Positions 47,001 to 59,100 of a stretch of 64,000 bases of DNA are shown here, piece after piece (position 1 is the stretch's first letter; each line of letters begins with the position of its first letter). The position numbers and the translations under genes are program-made. Source of the DNA: Atopsyche davidsoni (lineage: Eukaryota > Arthropoda > Insecta > Trichoptera > Hydrobiosidae); assembly GCA_022113835.1 (NCBI GenBank), contig JAILWY010000014.1, positions 7,689,501-7,753,500 on the forward strand. Reading direction: 5' to 3'. The notes under the pieces were generated by a model. That model had not been told where the DNA came from. It ran no database searches and worked only from the letters and a program-made list of their open reading frames with translations.

Positions 47001-50000
47001 TGAAGGGGGATATCGGTACTGCACTACGAAGAGCAAGTATTCAGGCGATGACAGATAATTACAGGCACGTGTCACTTCAGAAAAACGTGTGCGACAATAT
47101 CGACAACAGCATATATGTGCGAGAAAGAATGTTGAAACGGCAGACGTGTATCCATCAATGGTGTGAAATATTATTAATGCATTGTTTCTAGAATTTAATT
47201 GTTTTAACAACCTACATTTGGTTTTGTATAAAACTTTTAATGATTAAAAGTTGGCTGTGATTTCTTTGACAAGACCTGGAATGACCCACACACACACTTT
47301 ACAAGTGTTTATTCTCTTTTTGCTGTCCTGGCTCTTTAAGTAGGGCCTTAAAATATTTTGCGGATGTATCCAGTTTTATCGCGACATTCGAATCAATTAA
47401 TTTCCTTTCTTTATCGTTCGCCGATTTCATAAAAAAAATGTTTGTTCAACTCTCTCCTTCTAATTGAAAGTAATTTCAGTTTATACGACAGCCAATTTCT
47501 CGGAAGGTTAAAATACTGATATTTAATACCGCCGGTCACAAAAATTTATTACCAATATGAAAAATTCCATCTAAATTATAATTTTAAAGCTGAACACTTT
47601 GCTTTACACTTTTTGCTTATTTCCTTGAAAATAAAAAAAAAAACACATTTAAACGTTAAATATATAGTGTATAAAAATATAAATAGTTGTATAAAATTGA
47701 CCAAATAATAAATGAATATCTAAGTATTATTAATTTTTAATTTACACTTAAAACAAAGGTTGGTTTATTTGAGCTATTATAGTATTTACATTTATTTTAA
47801 CAAATACGTAAATGTGCTTTGATCCGATGTTTTGATTTATTGGAAGTGTATTAGAGCGTATAATCTATTATTGATCGGTAAAATGATAAATGTGTTATTC
47901 AGACAGGGAAAATTTTGGTACATCTAATAATCAAAATTTTCAGAATTCTCATTTAAATAAATACAAAAATCAACATATTTAAAGTTCTCTATTAAATATA
48001 ACCAAATTTTTATTTTTAACAAGCCTCAGGATGTTTAAGATATGTACCCAAAATACCGTATTATTAAAAAAAAAAAAAATTATGGCATAATATTAACTTC
48101 CACATTGTTATTTTGTATAATTTTACATAATATTTATTTATAATTTACTTACATACAAGCATTTCGTCTTTTGAAAGTAACGTTATTTATAGGAGTTCTA
48201 AATTATTTTACAATTACTTGTCGCTCAAATTCAGAAATACTGATTAAATTTGCAGGGTTACAAAGCAGTTACACAATGTTTATACTTAAATAGTTTGATA
48301 AAGATTTACGAGCTGCAATTAGATCAAATTATTAGAAAAAAGTAAATAAACAACATTAACAATTCGTTAATCACTTCACACATGATCAACAAGCAAACAA
48401 AAACATTTTATGCAATTTATGTGATGTTTTGAACAGATTTGTAGTCCTTTTTAATTTAGGTGTAAGAACAATAAAATCTAAATCGCTAAATATTTATAAT
48501 ATTGATTGGTTTCTCATGTGAATTAGATTATCGCAGTTGAAAAAGCAAGCGTTTTATAAAATTAATATTTTAATAAGAATTTTACTACCATGGCCTTAGC
48601 TATTTATTATTGTCTATTGTAATAAAGGCATGTGCATAAGAGATATGCCAATAACTTTAATTGTATTTTTTATTATTCGATAGTATAATGTAACTTTTAA
48701 GTGATAACGAGAATAATAATAAAAAAAATTACTTGAAAGTAGCTTCACTCACAAGCAATATCACACCGACATTCTATAACAGTCTGGTTTTTTGGGTGTT
48801 CAGTTAATTGTTTTAAGATTTTTACAATCTTATTTTTATGGAAAATAGTTTCAGCATGACGACTGAAACGTCTGAAGATAGATAGCTCAACACCCAAGAC
48901 ACCAAATCATCAATCTCCAATAACTACATTGGCAGCCAAAACCGACAAAAATACCTATGAATTCTTGCATTGAGATATAATTAAGGCTTAATATCCATGT
49001 ATGCCTCATTAGTGATGATGATTAAATCAAGGCATTGGACCAAAAATAACAAATAATATACGACACATAAATTATTTAAAATATGAATAAAGTCGTATCA
49101 AAGTACGGGCTACAAATAATCAGAAGAAGAAAACACGCAAGGCAAAAATTAGCATAATTTTTTTATATCTTATACAAGAGTATAGTATATATACAAGAGT
49201 GTAGTATATAGAAGATGGTGTGATATTTTGATCATTATTAAAATTACAATCACAAAATGTGCTCAGTTTTATAATAAGAGGTGAGAAGTTATTATGTTAT
49301 TGTGTTGGCACTAATAATGATACACGTGACAATTGCACCGACGACAATTTTCAATGATAAATACTTCCTTTTCATTTTATAATTATCAGTTTATCTTGTT
49401 ATTTTAAATTACGGAAAAAAACACTTTAAAAAAATAATGATAATACTTTGAAAAAAATATTTATTTTGTGATTGCATCATAACATTATAAAAATATACAT
49501 TCTACAAACTATTCACTGGTATACTATCCCAATAGATAAAATATAAAATAATATACAAGAAATTATATACATACCGACCTGTTGGGTAAATCAAAGTTTA
49601 TGAATATACGAAGAAGTATAAGTATAAGTTTATAGTTTTTATTATATAGTAATGTCTTATATAAAAACGTGTATCTTCATATAATTGCAGTTTACTTGTG
49701 AGCCTCATCAAATTTGATGGTATTCATTCTGTTCCACACATTTTATTTTCTTTCGATCGAGTTAATCATACTGTCATTGTTTAATTGATACTGAATAAAT
49801 CAGTTGTTGATAACCTACAAAATTTATTGGTCTGGATTTTCAATGGCGTTCATTGGTACATCCTGGACTTGCCGACTACCACAATGAAGCTCCAACTACA
49901 CAAGACAGCTAGCATTGTTACTCTATAAATGTATTAATAGAATTGAGATTTGTCTGTGCGATTGGCATAACAATAAAACTCCGGTAAGTTGTGTTACACG

Positions 50001-53000
50001 AGTTTGAGCTTCTTCTATTAATATCAAAAACCACAAATTGTTTTGCTTTCGGTAATGAGGAGTCGTTTAATGTCATTTTTTTTAAAATGAAAAGCACTAT
50101 CGTTAAATAAAATATGGACAAGACAATGAAATAAAAATTCTATAGTAAAATGCACAAACAATGAACAGTCTTATATAAAACGAATGATAAGAGAAATATA
50201 AAAAAATTCAGTGAGATATTATAATTTATTTCGTAAAACTAGATTTTTTGAAATAAGTAAATATATATAATAAATTTAATATGTTAACTCATCGTTAAAG
50301 TCCGTCTTGTGATGCAATTTTATATTGGCATGCGTTTTGTGGTTTATTTATATATTATTGTTAATAGATAAAAATCAAATGTAAGATTAAATTGAGCACT
50401 ACTTCATACCTCAATCGACAAGTTGTTATGACACGTGTACGCGATGATGGAGAATTTACTAAATAATAATGCAATTTGTACTTATTATTGAAATATTGTC
50501 GATGCGATTTATACTTAATATTTTTGATGGCAGATTTTTTTATAATTATAGTAGTTTGTATTGGTTATCGAAATTATTAGGTTATGCTTGTTGAGAATGT
50601 ACTATAATCAATGATTTTTTAAATGAATTTAACAATTTTATAAATATGCAATAAATTGATATACTGCATTTACATGCTTCCCTGAGATAATAATATATAC
50701 ATTTACGAAGTATCGATTTGAAATACTGTGATGTTTATGTATTAAATATTATCATCAAATAAAAATGTGCTAACAAAACAAAAATAAAAACATAAATACA
50801 GTCGTAAAATATTCGGTATAAACATGTAATATTATCCGCACAAAAATAATATATAAAAAACCAAAGCGTACCGATTACACAAAAATACATCCTGGACATA
50901 CAAATATGCAAAAAAATGACTTTAAGAAAGGTCAACAGGAGGCGAGGATGAGGGGCGCAGAACCTCGGGGTCCTAGGAGGGGCCCCGGGAGTGGTCCCGG
51001 GGGGGTCCCCGGGGGGGGTCTCGGGGGGGTCCCCGGGGGGGGATCTCGGGGGAGTCCCCCCGGGGGGGGGGGGGGGCTTTCCATGGAATCTCTTATTCAA
51101 GGGGCGTCGGGCTCGGCATTGATCCTAACCTCTGCCGAAACGAGTGCGATAATCGCAACGACCGGCCAGTTCTTCCGTGCGTCGCCTAAAATGGTGCAAT
51201 TAATGATTTATTGTTCAGTTTGTGGCCACTGTGCAATTGAGCGAATCGCGCTGCCAGTGCGGCGTTGGTGTAATCTATACTTTGAAATTAATGGCGAATG
51301 ACGTTGTACGTGTCCTGTTGAAAAATAAACAGCAAATATCATATTGGTAGATATATAAATAGCTATCTGCAATGTGCACTTAAAATTTGTTTATAGCAAA
51401 ATAATACGTATTTTCCTGTGACATTTGTGTACCTATTAATCATATAGTTTTTTAAAAATAAAATAAAAAGATTAGAGGAATGAAAAAAATGTTTATATTG
51501 CATAAGAATGTTTCTATGAATACATTTTTTTCAATTATGAGTAGCAGGCAATTAAAACTATCTTTATTTTTAATGTGAATTGATATTGAAGTTGTAATTT
51601 ATTACGAGTGTGATTATATATATCTAGAGTGTTTTAAAGTATTCACAGTGGCAAACTTAAAAACAAATATTATCCGTATTTTTACTATTTAATATTATAT
51701 ATTGCTGTTTTTCTACTAGAAATGAAAAGAAACAAAGTCACTGGATTTATTCTTATTCAATCTCGAGGTAGAAAAGATGTCGATATAACAAACTCCGCCG
51801 TAAAGAAATGACATGTTGTCGAGGATAATTGATTAGACTATACGTATTGTTTCGATATATAATAAACATCCTTGAACTACCAATCATATCAATTGCAAGT
51901 TCCTTACAACTAAGATCAGACATGAAAAATACAGTAAATGCTTATAAAAAAGATACCTTTATTCTCTAAGTATTAAAAACATACCGCCAGTACACAAGTA
52001 TACAGATCAAATTTAATAAAATATGAGATTCATATCTACTGCATTTTAATAATAAATTGTGGTTCAGACATTGCAAAAATCTATCATTAATAAAATAAAA
52101 AAATCAAATATTATGAATTAATAATAAAAAAGATTAACAAAAGGCGTTCAAACTCTTTTACGAGGTTATTTCAAATATGAAAAAAACAGAAGTCTTAACT
52201 GTTTTTTGAAAACAAATGTTTTTTTAACATTACTCAAATGCAAATAAAATAAAATTAAACATAAAACATCTTAGCCAAAAATGGGTTTTTGAACTTGTTG
52301 TTACTTTTAATTTTTAAGATTTTTAGTGCAAATATTGGCAATGAAGTTGTTTTCCTTAACTTTGTGGGAAGTCTTTTTTAGGCTAAACGGAAAACTACTC
52401 TAGTCATTACTTGCAATTATTTTTGGTAGGTTAAATTAAAATGACATTGGAATTCCCTATTGCAGATAAGCAGATTGAGTTGCACCTCATTCAATTATAA
52501 ATGTTTTTTGTTTACATAAGCATTCATTAAATTTAAAGATAGTCAATGCGTATTGAAATTTACAATGTCGATAAAAATAATGACAATAAAGTGAAATTAA
52601 TAAAATCATTGCGTTTTGTTAAAAATGAATCAGTTTATGATGAAATATTAAAATGAAACAAACAACAAAAAAATTAATGAAAATATATATAACCAACTTG
52701 CATTGATTTGGTGTTTATTTTTTGAGGAAAGCCTTATCACAAACGCCTACAATGTTTTTTCTATAGATATTTTCAATGTTATTTTATAATAGATGAAAGT
52801 ATTTGCTGATGTTTGAAAATTAAACTAAATTAATACAATGGTTGATACATTTACGTCAGCAAAAAAACATATAATTTTAGATACTGCAAACATCTTTAAA
52901 TTATGACTTTGGTGACTTGATTTATTAAATGCATTGGTTAAAAGTCAAGCTTTCGAATACTTAGCAAAAGACTGACAGGAAGATTGGGTAATTTATTTCT

Positions 53001-55468
53001 CAAAACAAAGTGTAGGGGAAGTGAAAAAAGTAGAGATGGGTCACCGTACCTTTTTTGGATACCGTAAAAACACAGTCCAAAAAGATTGTTTATAGATTAA
53101 GTCCCGTAGCTCATTTGGCGATCGAATTTTTTTTGATAAGGATTTATTTTAAAGCTGTTTATAATTTTGGGAACTGATTACACACATAACACTGGAGGGT
53201 ATGGACAGAAGCGGTGGACAAGACCTTCTGGTGAGTGTGGAACATTGAACTGTTGAGCCACTGGTCAGCGTGGTCTTCAGTCGAAGGGGAGGTTATCGGC
53301 AGTCACTATCATTATGCACATTGACGGACGTCAAAGCCTTATCAGATACGCATGTGTTTATTTGTCGTTTCGCATTAGATTAAGTTGTTTTCAAACACGA
53401 TCTTTGCCCAAAGAAAAGTTGACAAATAATATTTATCGCATATTTTATAACGTAAAGTTTAAGTTTAAATAATATTTGCACTTGAAGTAATATCTGTAAC
53501 GACAAGGAAGCGAATGTTTTGATAAGATTCTATTGGCATTAGTATTGTGAACATGACATAATTTGTGAAATTTTATGTTTGAGTACAGCTTGGTTTAAAA
53601 TCAATATTTTAACAGGTGCTTTGTTAAAATATAAATTGAGGGCGTGCAAAAATGCTTGTATGAATCAAAGGGATAAAAATATAAAAACAAATAGAATCTC
53701 AAAGTAATCATATTTAATATATATAAATTTATTATCGATTTAACTGCTTGTCCGATGGTTCATATAAGTAAAACACCAATTTGAAAATGCAAGCCATTAT
53801 TTTCATTAAAAAAATCCTGAATGCCTGCAAGATGGGATATTTGGTGTCTGATTAAAGAAGGCAGAAAAATATCATCTGATTTATCGAATAAAATTTGTTG
53901 CCGTTTTAGAATATGTGACAAAGATGAGTAACAAAGATTGCGTAACAGTTTTCTAAGTATATGATATCATATCGATCTTTTCTTCCGTTTGATCAGATCG
54001 ATCCCGAGGCTGAGCAAAAAGCAAACACAATATGCGGAAGTCGCATTTTCCTGCTACTGATTGTGTCTCTCGTCTGTGTCGATCAACAGACACGATCGTC
54101 TCGCACGTAACAGTGAAGTATAGCAACGCTACAAATTAATATAAATGAAAGTGAAGATTGATATTGCAATAAAATTCATGGCCATCGGCATTAATATTTG
54201 TTTTTTATTCAAAACATTGATTAAAACAATCAAAACAAAACAAACTCGAAGATATTAAATTACTTAATCGTAAAGAATGTGTAAAATAACCGAAATTTTT
54301 TTATTTCATATTCGTACTTGTTATGCTCTTTAAATATGTATAATATAAAATGTTCTTTAGTAAATATTATTTTTTTCAGATATCTGAAATTTTAAAATTC
54401 ATTGATTTTTATTTGTCATACTAGTTGATTTTTAAAAAAATTGTTTTTCCAAACACAAACAGCGTGCAGTTAAATAAACATATATAGTTTTTTTTGTTAT
54501 ATAATACCTACAAATTGAATTATATTATACATATTATTGAGAGATGTAATATAATATATTAAGGTACTTTATCTGTCCATGTAATTGTGATATGCTTTAA
54601 AATGCATTGAATACACTCCCCAGAAAAAAATGTTTCATAGTACGAGAAAAAATATTTTTCTGATTCCTTAACTATTTTTGTAAGTTGAAGAATAAATATG
54701 ATTTGTATATAAAATATTTATGATCGCTATTATATAACATTGAAGGCATGTAATACATATAAATTTTTAAATAACAACAACGCCGCTGCAGGGTCGCAGC
54801 TGGGACAGATTTTCCAAAACGACTTAACCCGACAAGAGAGAGGTATTTCAAAAACAAACAAGTACTTCATATGTTTGTAAATGTATAATATCATCGTGTA
54901 TTTTATATACACGATGATATTGATGATGATGAACTACTTGCTTGTTTCATAACCATAATTCATGTCAAAGATAAAGTTTCGTATCAATTGAAAAAAAGGG
55001 ATTATTCAATACTCGAAACATTTTTAGCAACAGTACAGTGCTATCTCAGATAAAAATGGTACCGATGAATGAAGCATCCGAAATCAAACATAATTGAGAA
55101 AAACTATCTGCATTCCTCATACAATCAATACATTTTTATTTCAATATGAAATATGATTATATATAGTGAGTAATGACTTTAAGAATGTCGGAGGTATGCC
55201 GAGTCTTCGCAATTTCCTCCTATTGTAATATTTTTTATCAAAACATATATCTTAATTTTTTAAAAGTATACTTATAATTAAATAATAATAGGAAAGCGTG
55301 TTATATTTTGGGGTTTACACTTTGTGTACTCTTAATAAGAAACGTTCATTAAAAAAAAAAAAAAAATTGACACTCACCGTCTTTTAAAGGAATGTCGAGA
55401 GTTTTTCCTTCCGCCCGCATCATCAAGGAGATGACCAGCACCAGGAGCAACGGTAGAAGGCGATCCAT
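41024..55468 (-). CDS. ALP: Alkaline phosphatase, 7 exons, 521 aa
   Basis: Hydrolyses phosphate monoesters outside the cell or at its surface. Exons in transcript order: 55378-55468, 45283-45560, 44116-44308, 42977-43149, 42111-42444, 41335-41637, 41024-41217 (TAG). The sum is 1566 nt with all phases matching. A tandem ATG three bases upstream (55471) would add one Met. Residues 1-21 form a signal peptide ([20 protein letters not shown]). Metal and catalytic motifs in order: LGDGM (D84), VADSA with nucleophile S134, [12 protein letters not shown] (H197, S199), [11 protein letters not shown] (E355, D360, H364), SDHAH (D400, H401), ETHGGDDV (H475). Every key residue is present, so an active enzyme is expected. 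The protein stops just after the conserved [14 protein letters not shown] block ([14 protein letters not shown]) with no hydrophobic GPI tail, unlike many animal relatives. It may be a soluble form, or an alternative last exon may exist. Exons are GC-rich, introns AT-rich. Intron 1 is 9.8 kb. Confidence 0.95.
43463..43538 (+). repeat. Direct repeat of about 77 bp, copy 1
   Basis: ACTGATGTGCGTAGCGGGC, ATTCGCGTAAAATT and AGTCTATACACTCT recur 136 bases later (43599-43675) in alkaline phosphatase intron 3. They are probably internal or subterminal repeats of an unidentified transposon. Confidence 0.85.
43599..43675 (+). repeat. Direct repeat of about 77 bp, copy 2
   Basis: Second copy of the repeat at 43463-43538, with scattered substitutions. 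Confidence 0.85.
43699..43872 (-). pseudogene. Acidic ORF remnant, possibly transposase-derived
   Basis: About 57 open codons without an initiating ATG, ending in TAA, encode an acidic stretch ([20 protein letters not shown]) followed by [14 protein letters not shown]. Acidic N-termini of this type occur in piggyBac-like transposases, but no catalytic region is present, so that is only a suggestion. The 77-bp direct repeats lie next to it. Confidence 0.25.
44405..45108. mobile_element. Giant palindrome of hAT family 1 sequence (arms about 270 bp)
   Basis: It starts with a family-1 terminus CAGGGGTGGCCAAC at 44405. The left arm 44447-44719 and right arm 44835-45108 are inverted copies: GATGAATAGAGC pairs with GCTCTATTCATC, and GCATTTTCACAC with the GTGTGAAAATGC region. 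The 115-bp spacer holds a SINE-like fragment. The right hAT terminus is missing. The structure fills most of alkaline phosphatase intron 2 (44309-45282), so the unspliced RNA could fold into a long hairpin. Confidence 0.8.
44720..44834 (+). repeat. Foldback SINE-like fragment, copy C
   Basis: Spacer of the large palindrome. It carries GAGAAACTCTCAGAAA, ATATCATCGTGA, then GAGAGTTTCTTTGAAATCAT and GTGCCTAATCATATTAGTAA, all shared with copy B at 34339-34603. The tRNA-like part is mostly lost. Confidence 0.65.
45737..46352 (+). mobile_element. Non-autonomous Helitron-like element, copy 3 (616 bp, longest)
   Basis: 5' end TCTACTATAATAATAGCC after an A; 3' end GGCTACATTTCTAG followed by T. The 3' hairpin CGTCATTTTATGACG (46324-46338) lies just before the CTAG terminus, as in Helitrons. 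A 15-codon ORF ([15 protein letters not shown], near 46051) may be the remnant of a longer protein. It sits in alkaline phosphatase intron 1, opposite to the gene. Confidence 0.85.
46740..46905 (+). repeat. Dispersed repeat R1, copy c
   Basis: TTCTTAGGGAGGATAGTGTA, ACTGCTGCCCAATAG and GCAGGCTGCAGAAACA match the 3' half of R1 copy a (17138-17300). Confidence 0.6.
50967..51076. repeat. G/C-rich tract of GGGGGGTCCCC-type repeats
   Basis: Alternating G-runs (5-16 long) and short C-runs inside an AT-rich intron. The 131-codon Gly/Pro-rich ORF across it is compositional. The tract could form G-quadruplexes or hairpins. Confidence 0.9.
54887..54921. repeat. Perfect 14-bp hairpin
   Basis: AATATCATCGTGTA and its exact reverse complement are separated by TTTTATA, in alkaline phosphatase intron 1. 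Confidence 0.9.
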
Positions 55469-55763
55469 CATTATCACAATAATACTTAACGTCTATTTGT
55501 AGCGAATAAAACAACAATCTAACAATTGACTAGCTGTCGTAATACGAAAGGTGACGATCACCGACAAAAGCCGCGAAGAACGACCGCCCCGCAATACTGA
55601 AGGAGAAGTCTAACTGGTCTAAAAACGGCGATTCGGACGCAAGCTCTCGAGTCGGGATGGACGTTTTGGAGGTTATGGATGTCGAGAGGAGGTCATGCCG
55701 GGGCTCGCGGGCTGAGGACTGCGCTCAGGACTGCGCAGCGCCGCAAGTGGCGCGGATGCCTTC

Positions 55764-55803
55764 ACAGCACTGAGCGGCCGCGTCGCCCGTCCGCTTTTAT
55801 ATC
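55764..55803 (-). promoter_or_regulatory. Alkaline phosphatase core promoter (TATA + TCAGT initiator)
   Basis: On the minus strand TATAAAAG (55801-55794) is followed by TCAGT (55773-55769). The initiator A is at 55771, 30 bases after the first T of TATA: a canonical arthropod core promoter. It sits in a GC- and CpG-rich block (about 55620-55880). The implied 5' UTR is about 300 bases. It contains an 8-codon upstream ORF (minus strand, 55696-55673) that could damp translation. No downstream promoter element was seen. Confidence 0.75.
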
Positions 55804-56084
55804 CGGCGGCCCTCGCTGGTGGATGCTCTCGTGAGCCTCGGCGCCGTCTTGGCTCCGGCGAGGACACAGCAGAGCGACCGTCGCCATTGCCTCAAAAAAA
55901 AATTGATAATTTTTTATATTTTATATTTTGGGCACTCTGGTAATGCGAAAAATTGAAGCGGTAGTAATGTGGGTTTATAGGTATACCATGGCACCACGTC
56001 ACGTACTTGATACTGGCCATAAATATTGCATCCTACAGCTAGTTGTTATTATAAAAAAAGACGTTGGAAGGAGGAAACTTGTAA

Positions 56085-56197
56085 CCAAGCTCTTATGAGG
56101 AGAGGCACTAGAAGAAGATGTTAATTTGCAGTAGTTAGGGCTATGGTTGAAATACTGCGCGCAGGTTGTGGGGCTTACAACATGTGGCTTAGGTGTT
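56085..56197. repeat. Fragments of dispersed repeats R1 (copy d) and R2 (copy b)
   Basis: TGAGGAGAGGCACTAGAAGA matches R1 in reverse orientation, and CGCGCAGGTTGTGGGGCTTA with ACATGTGGCTTA matches R2 at 23248-23285. The two lie close together here, so R1 and R2 may be parts of one larger element. Confidence 0.5.
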
Positions 56198-59100
56198 AGC
56201 GTATACAACACCTAATCGAGGATCTTTTATTGGGAAATCACAGCGATTGAAATTTATAAAATGCAAAAAAATGGAAGAGTTCCTTAGATTATACGATTAA
56301 TCATTTTTTTACCAGACAACGTCGGAAACGAGTCACTCTCAATGCTGTATTACACCCAATAATTGTAATTCAACAATAGTGACCGAAAACGAGATGGAAA
56401 CGAATCAAAATTTTTATTGATAGTTAAATGTGATAAGATGGTCTAATTACTTTTCATGAACAAATTTAATAAAAAAGTAAAATTATATTATGTATTATGC
56501 GGTAATCCTTCTTCGTCTTCTGATATTTTAGGTCAAAACCGGAAATAAATAATTATAATGAAGTCTAAAAGAGACACGGGTACATTCCTTAAATATATAT
56601 TTTCTAGATATTCTTATCGTATTTTACTAGGTTTGAAGAATTTTGATGAAAATTCTCAAAAAACCAAGGAATTTCACCAACCGCTGTTTCTAAACGAGAT
56701 GTATTTTTTAATGTGCATAAAGATTGTTTTAGAAATATATTTGTATTCAACGAAGTAAAACCTTGAAAATACAAAAAAATATAACCCTTGGATTATGAAA
56801 ATAGGTATTTTTAGTATATTTTGAGTTATGGATTAAACTCCCATTAAATATGTACGCATATTCTGTAAAAGGTAGTGATTTTCAGATAAGTTGTGTAGTA
56901 AATAAAGTACAAAATTTTGGTTAAAACGAATTGATGATAGTAAAATATTTTGATACAAACTGATTATATGAATTATGATAATATATATAGAAATATATAC
57001 TGACCAAGACCCTTATTCTCCAAAGATGAGAAAAGACAAATGGAAAACTAGAAATTAAGAAATTATGAATACTATGATGAAAATATACTAACAGGATTTT
57101 AAAAACATACTTAAGATTGTGTTATTTACCCAGTTTAATATATTTGTCATCTCAGTTTTCTTTTATATTGTTATAAAAAATGCAGTGGAAGATTAGTGTT
57201 ATAAGATAAAAGTAAATGCCTGCTAAGTGAGAGTGGCTACAAATAAATGAACGCCAGGCTAAAAAAAATAATCCCTTAGTTATAAAACGAGAGAGTTTCC
57301 ACTACTCCTGTTTCCGACGTTAAGATTTAAAAATAACATTTAATGCCATTTTTTTAAAATACAGTATAAAAAAGGTATTTCTATCCAAATATCACTCAAA
57401 AGTAAGCAGCTACAAAATTCCCAAAATTTATATTTTGATTTTAAAACGATTGAATACAGTAAGCAATATTTTTAAGTAATCCTTTATGTGGTGGCTCAAG
57501 AACCGAGGAACTGGCAACCATGGAGCTGCAGGTCAGCAGTCAGGTAATCAACTAGCTACCGCATGCTCTTTACCAGCACGTGTGACAATGAATATATTCC
57601 AGGAACATCTTCTATTTTGAATAACAATGACATCATTTAAAAATGCATAGACATGTTTTTTATAAGAACATGTTATAGACACCTAAACAACCTTGGATTA
57701 AAAGATTTACTAAATTTTTTTAATAAGAAATGTGTGGTATTTATTTTTAAAATCACACCAATAATCAAGCATAACTGAATTGTCTTCCTGAGATATTTTT
57801 TTCAGTAAAAAATAAGATATCCTGATATACAATATGTTGATATTTGTGTTGTTAGTATATTTTTAGTTTACAGAATGTAAGGGCTTTGGAGTAGGTATTC
57901 AATACGCATTATATTTTTATTAATTTCAGGAAACATTGTTATTTAAGGACACCCATGTTTCTATCCAGTTAGGTTGTTATCAATTTTGGGCATAACTGTG
58001 CAAATTGAAACCGGAGATTTTCATCAGTTAAGAATTCGTTTATCAGAACAATAATCGAACCGGTAAACTCTCGCTCATGAATCAACAGTCGTTGGAGTCA
58101 AAATATGTCGTGAATTAAACCTGCTTTTAGTTGAGCTTGAATTTTCCCGTATAATAATTATGTTAATGGCCCTTTCGAGATGAGTCAGGCAATAAAAATT
58201 AAAACGTATTTAAACGATTGTGTAGTATACGTACATAATTATTTTTATTTCACTCGAAATACGGGATCCTTGTTCTCCTTTCTAATTGAACGGTCATTTG
58301 TGATGACTTTGCGGTAAAAAATACTTTGTTTTATAATTTTAATTTTAATTAAAAATTCGTTTTCTTTTTACATTTAATACTTGACATATAATGCATCCAA
58401 AAACTACATTCGCTATTATTTATTGATATAATGTTTTCATTACACAACAGCGAAAAGATATAAATAAATTTAAAGAAACATCTAAATGTTTCTTTAATCG
58501 AAGGTTGAATTGTTTCAATGAAAAAATACTAGTTAAATTAAAAATAATTAGACTGTATCCCCAGAAGATTTATATTTGTTACTAAGTTTAAATAAACCAT
58601 TACAATTCAATGTTTTTTTAATATATACGAGTATATTTAAGTCAGTTTTTTATTAATAATATTCAAAGTATCTTCAAATATATTGAAATGATCTACTTTA
58701 TTTATTTACTTTTTTGCAACGAGCTAGAACATTGTCATTGACCGTATTTTTTATTTTCGTTACCCGTCGATAATTTACGAGCACAGGTATTCTCAATTGA
58801 GGCACGCCATATTATCATCTCAACATTACACTGTTCAGACGTATTTTTGATTATCAATTTATTTTACGTATTCAAAAGATTCAAAGTTTTAATGTAAGTT
58901 TATCTTATCGCTTCTTTAATATGCATCGAGGACAACTGCATCAGAAAATTAACGCGATAGCTATTTATACAAGCAGATACTTGCGTGGACAAACTGCAAA
59001 GTAAGAGGTATAGGAGACCCAAAAGTTAATTGTAAGTTACACGAAGTTTTAGTAGAGCCGTTCCATAAACACAAGTTGATTACAAACATTCAGTAGCTGG

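Larger units (their letters stand above)
45561..55377 (-). other. Alkaline phosphatase intron 1
   Basis: A 9.8 kb intron of very AT-rich DNA. Beyond the Helitron-like element, R1 copy c, the G-rich tract at 50967-51076 and a 14-bp hairpin at 54887-54921, I see nothing identifiable. Exon 1 and exon 2 join directly in phase (GAC G / AG GGC). Confidence 0.75.

Noticed and set aside
50735..51301. 121- and 131-codon ORFs on opposite strands
   Set aside because: Gly/Pro runs from the G/C tract; no start context, domain or splice support.
53990..54120. Signal-peptide-like hydrophobic stretch near 54030-54090
   Set aside because: The hydrophobic frame has no start codon, and the ATG frame is a short hydrophilic ORF.
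57488..57585. tRNA/SINE-like sequence on the minus strand (GGTAAAGAGCATGCGGTAGC and GGTTGCCAGTTCC)
   Set aside because: No acceptor or T-arm pairing and the B box is poor. It may be an old SINE but is not strong enough to list.
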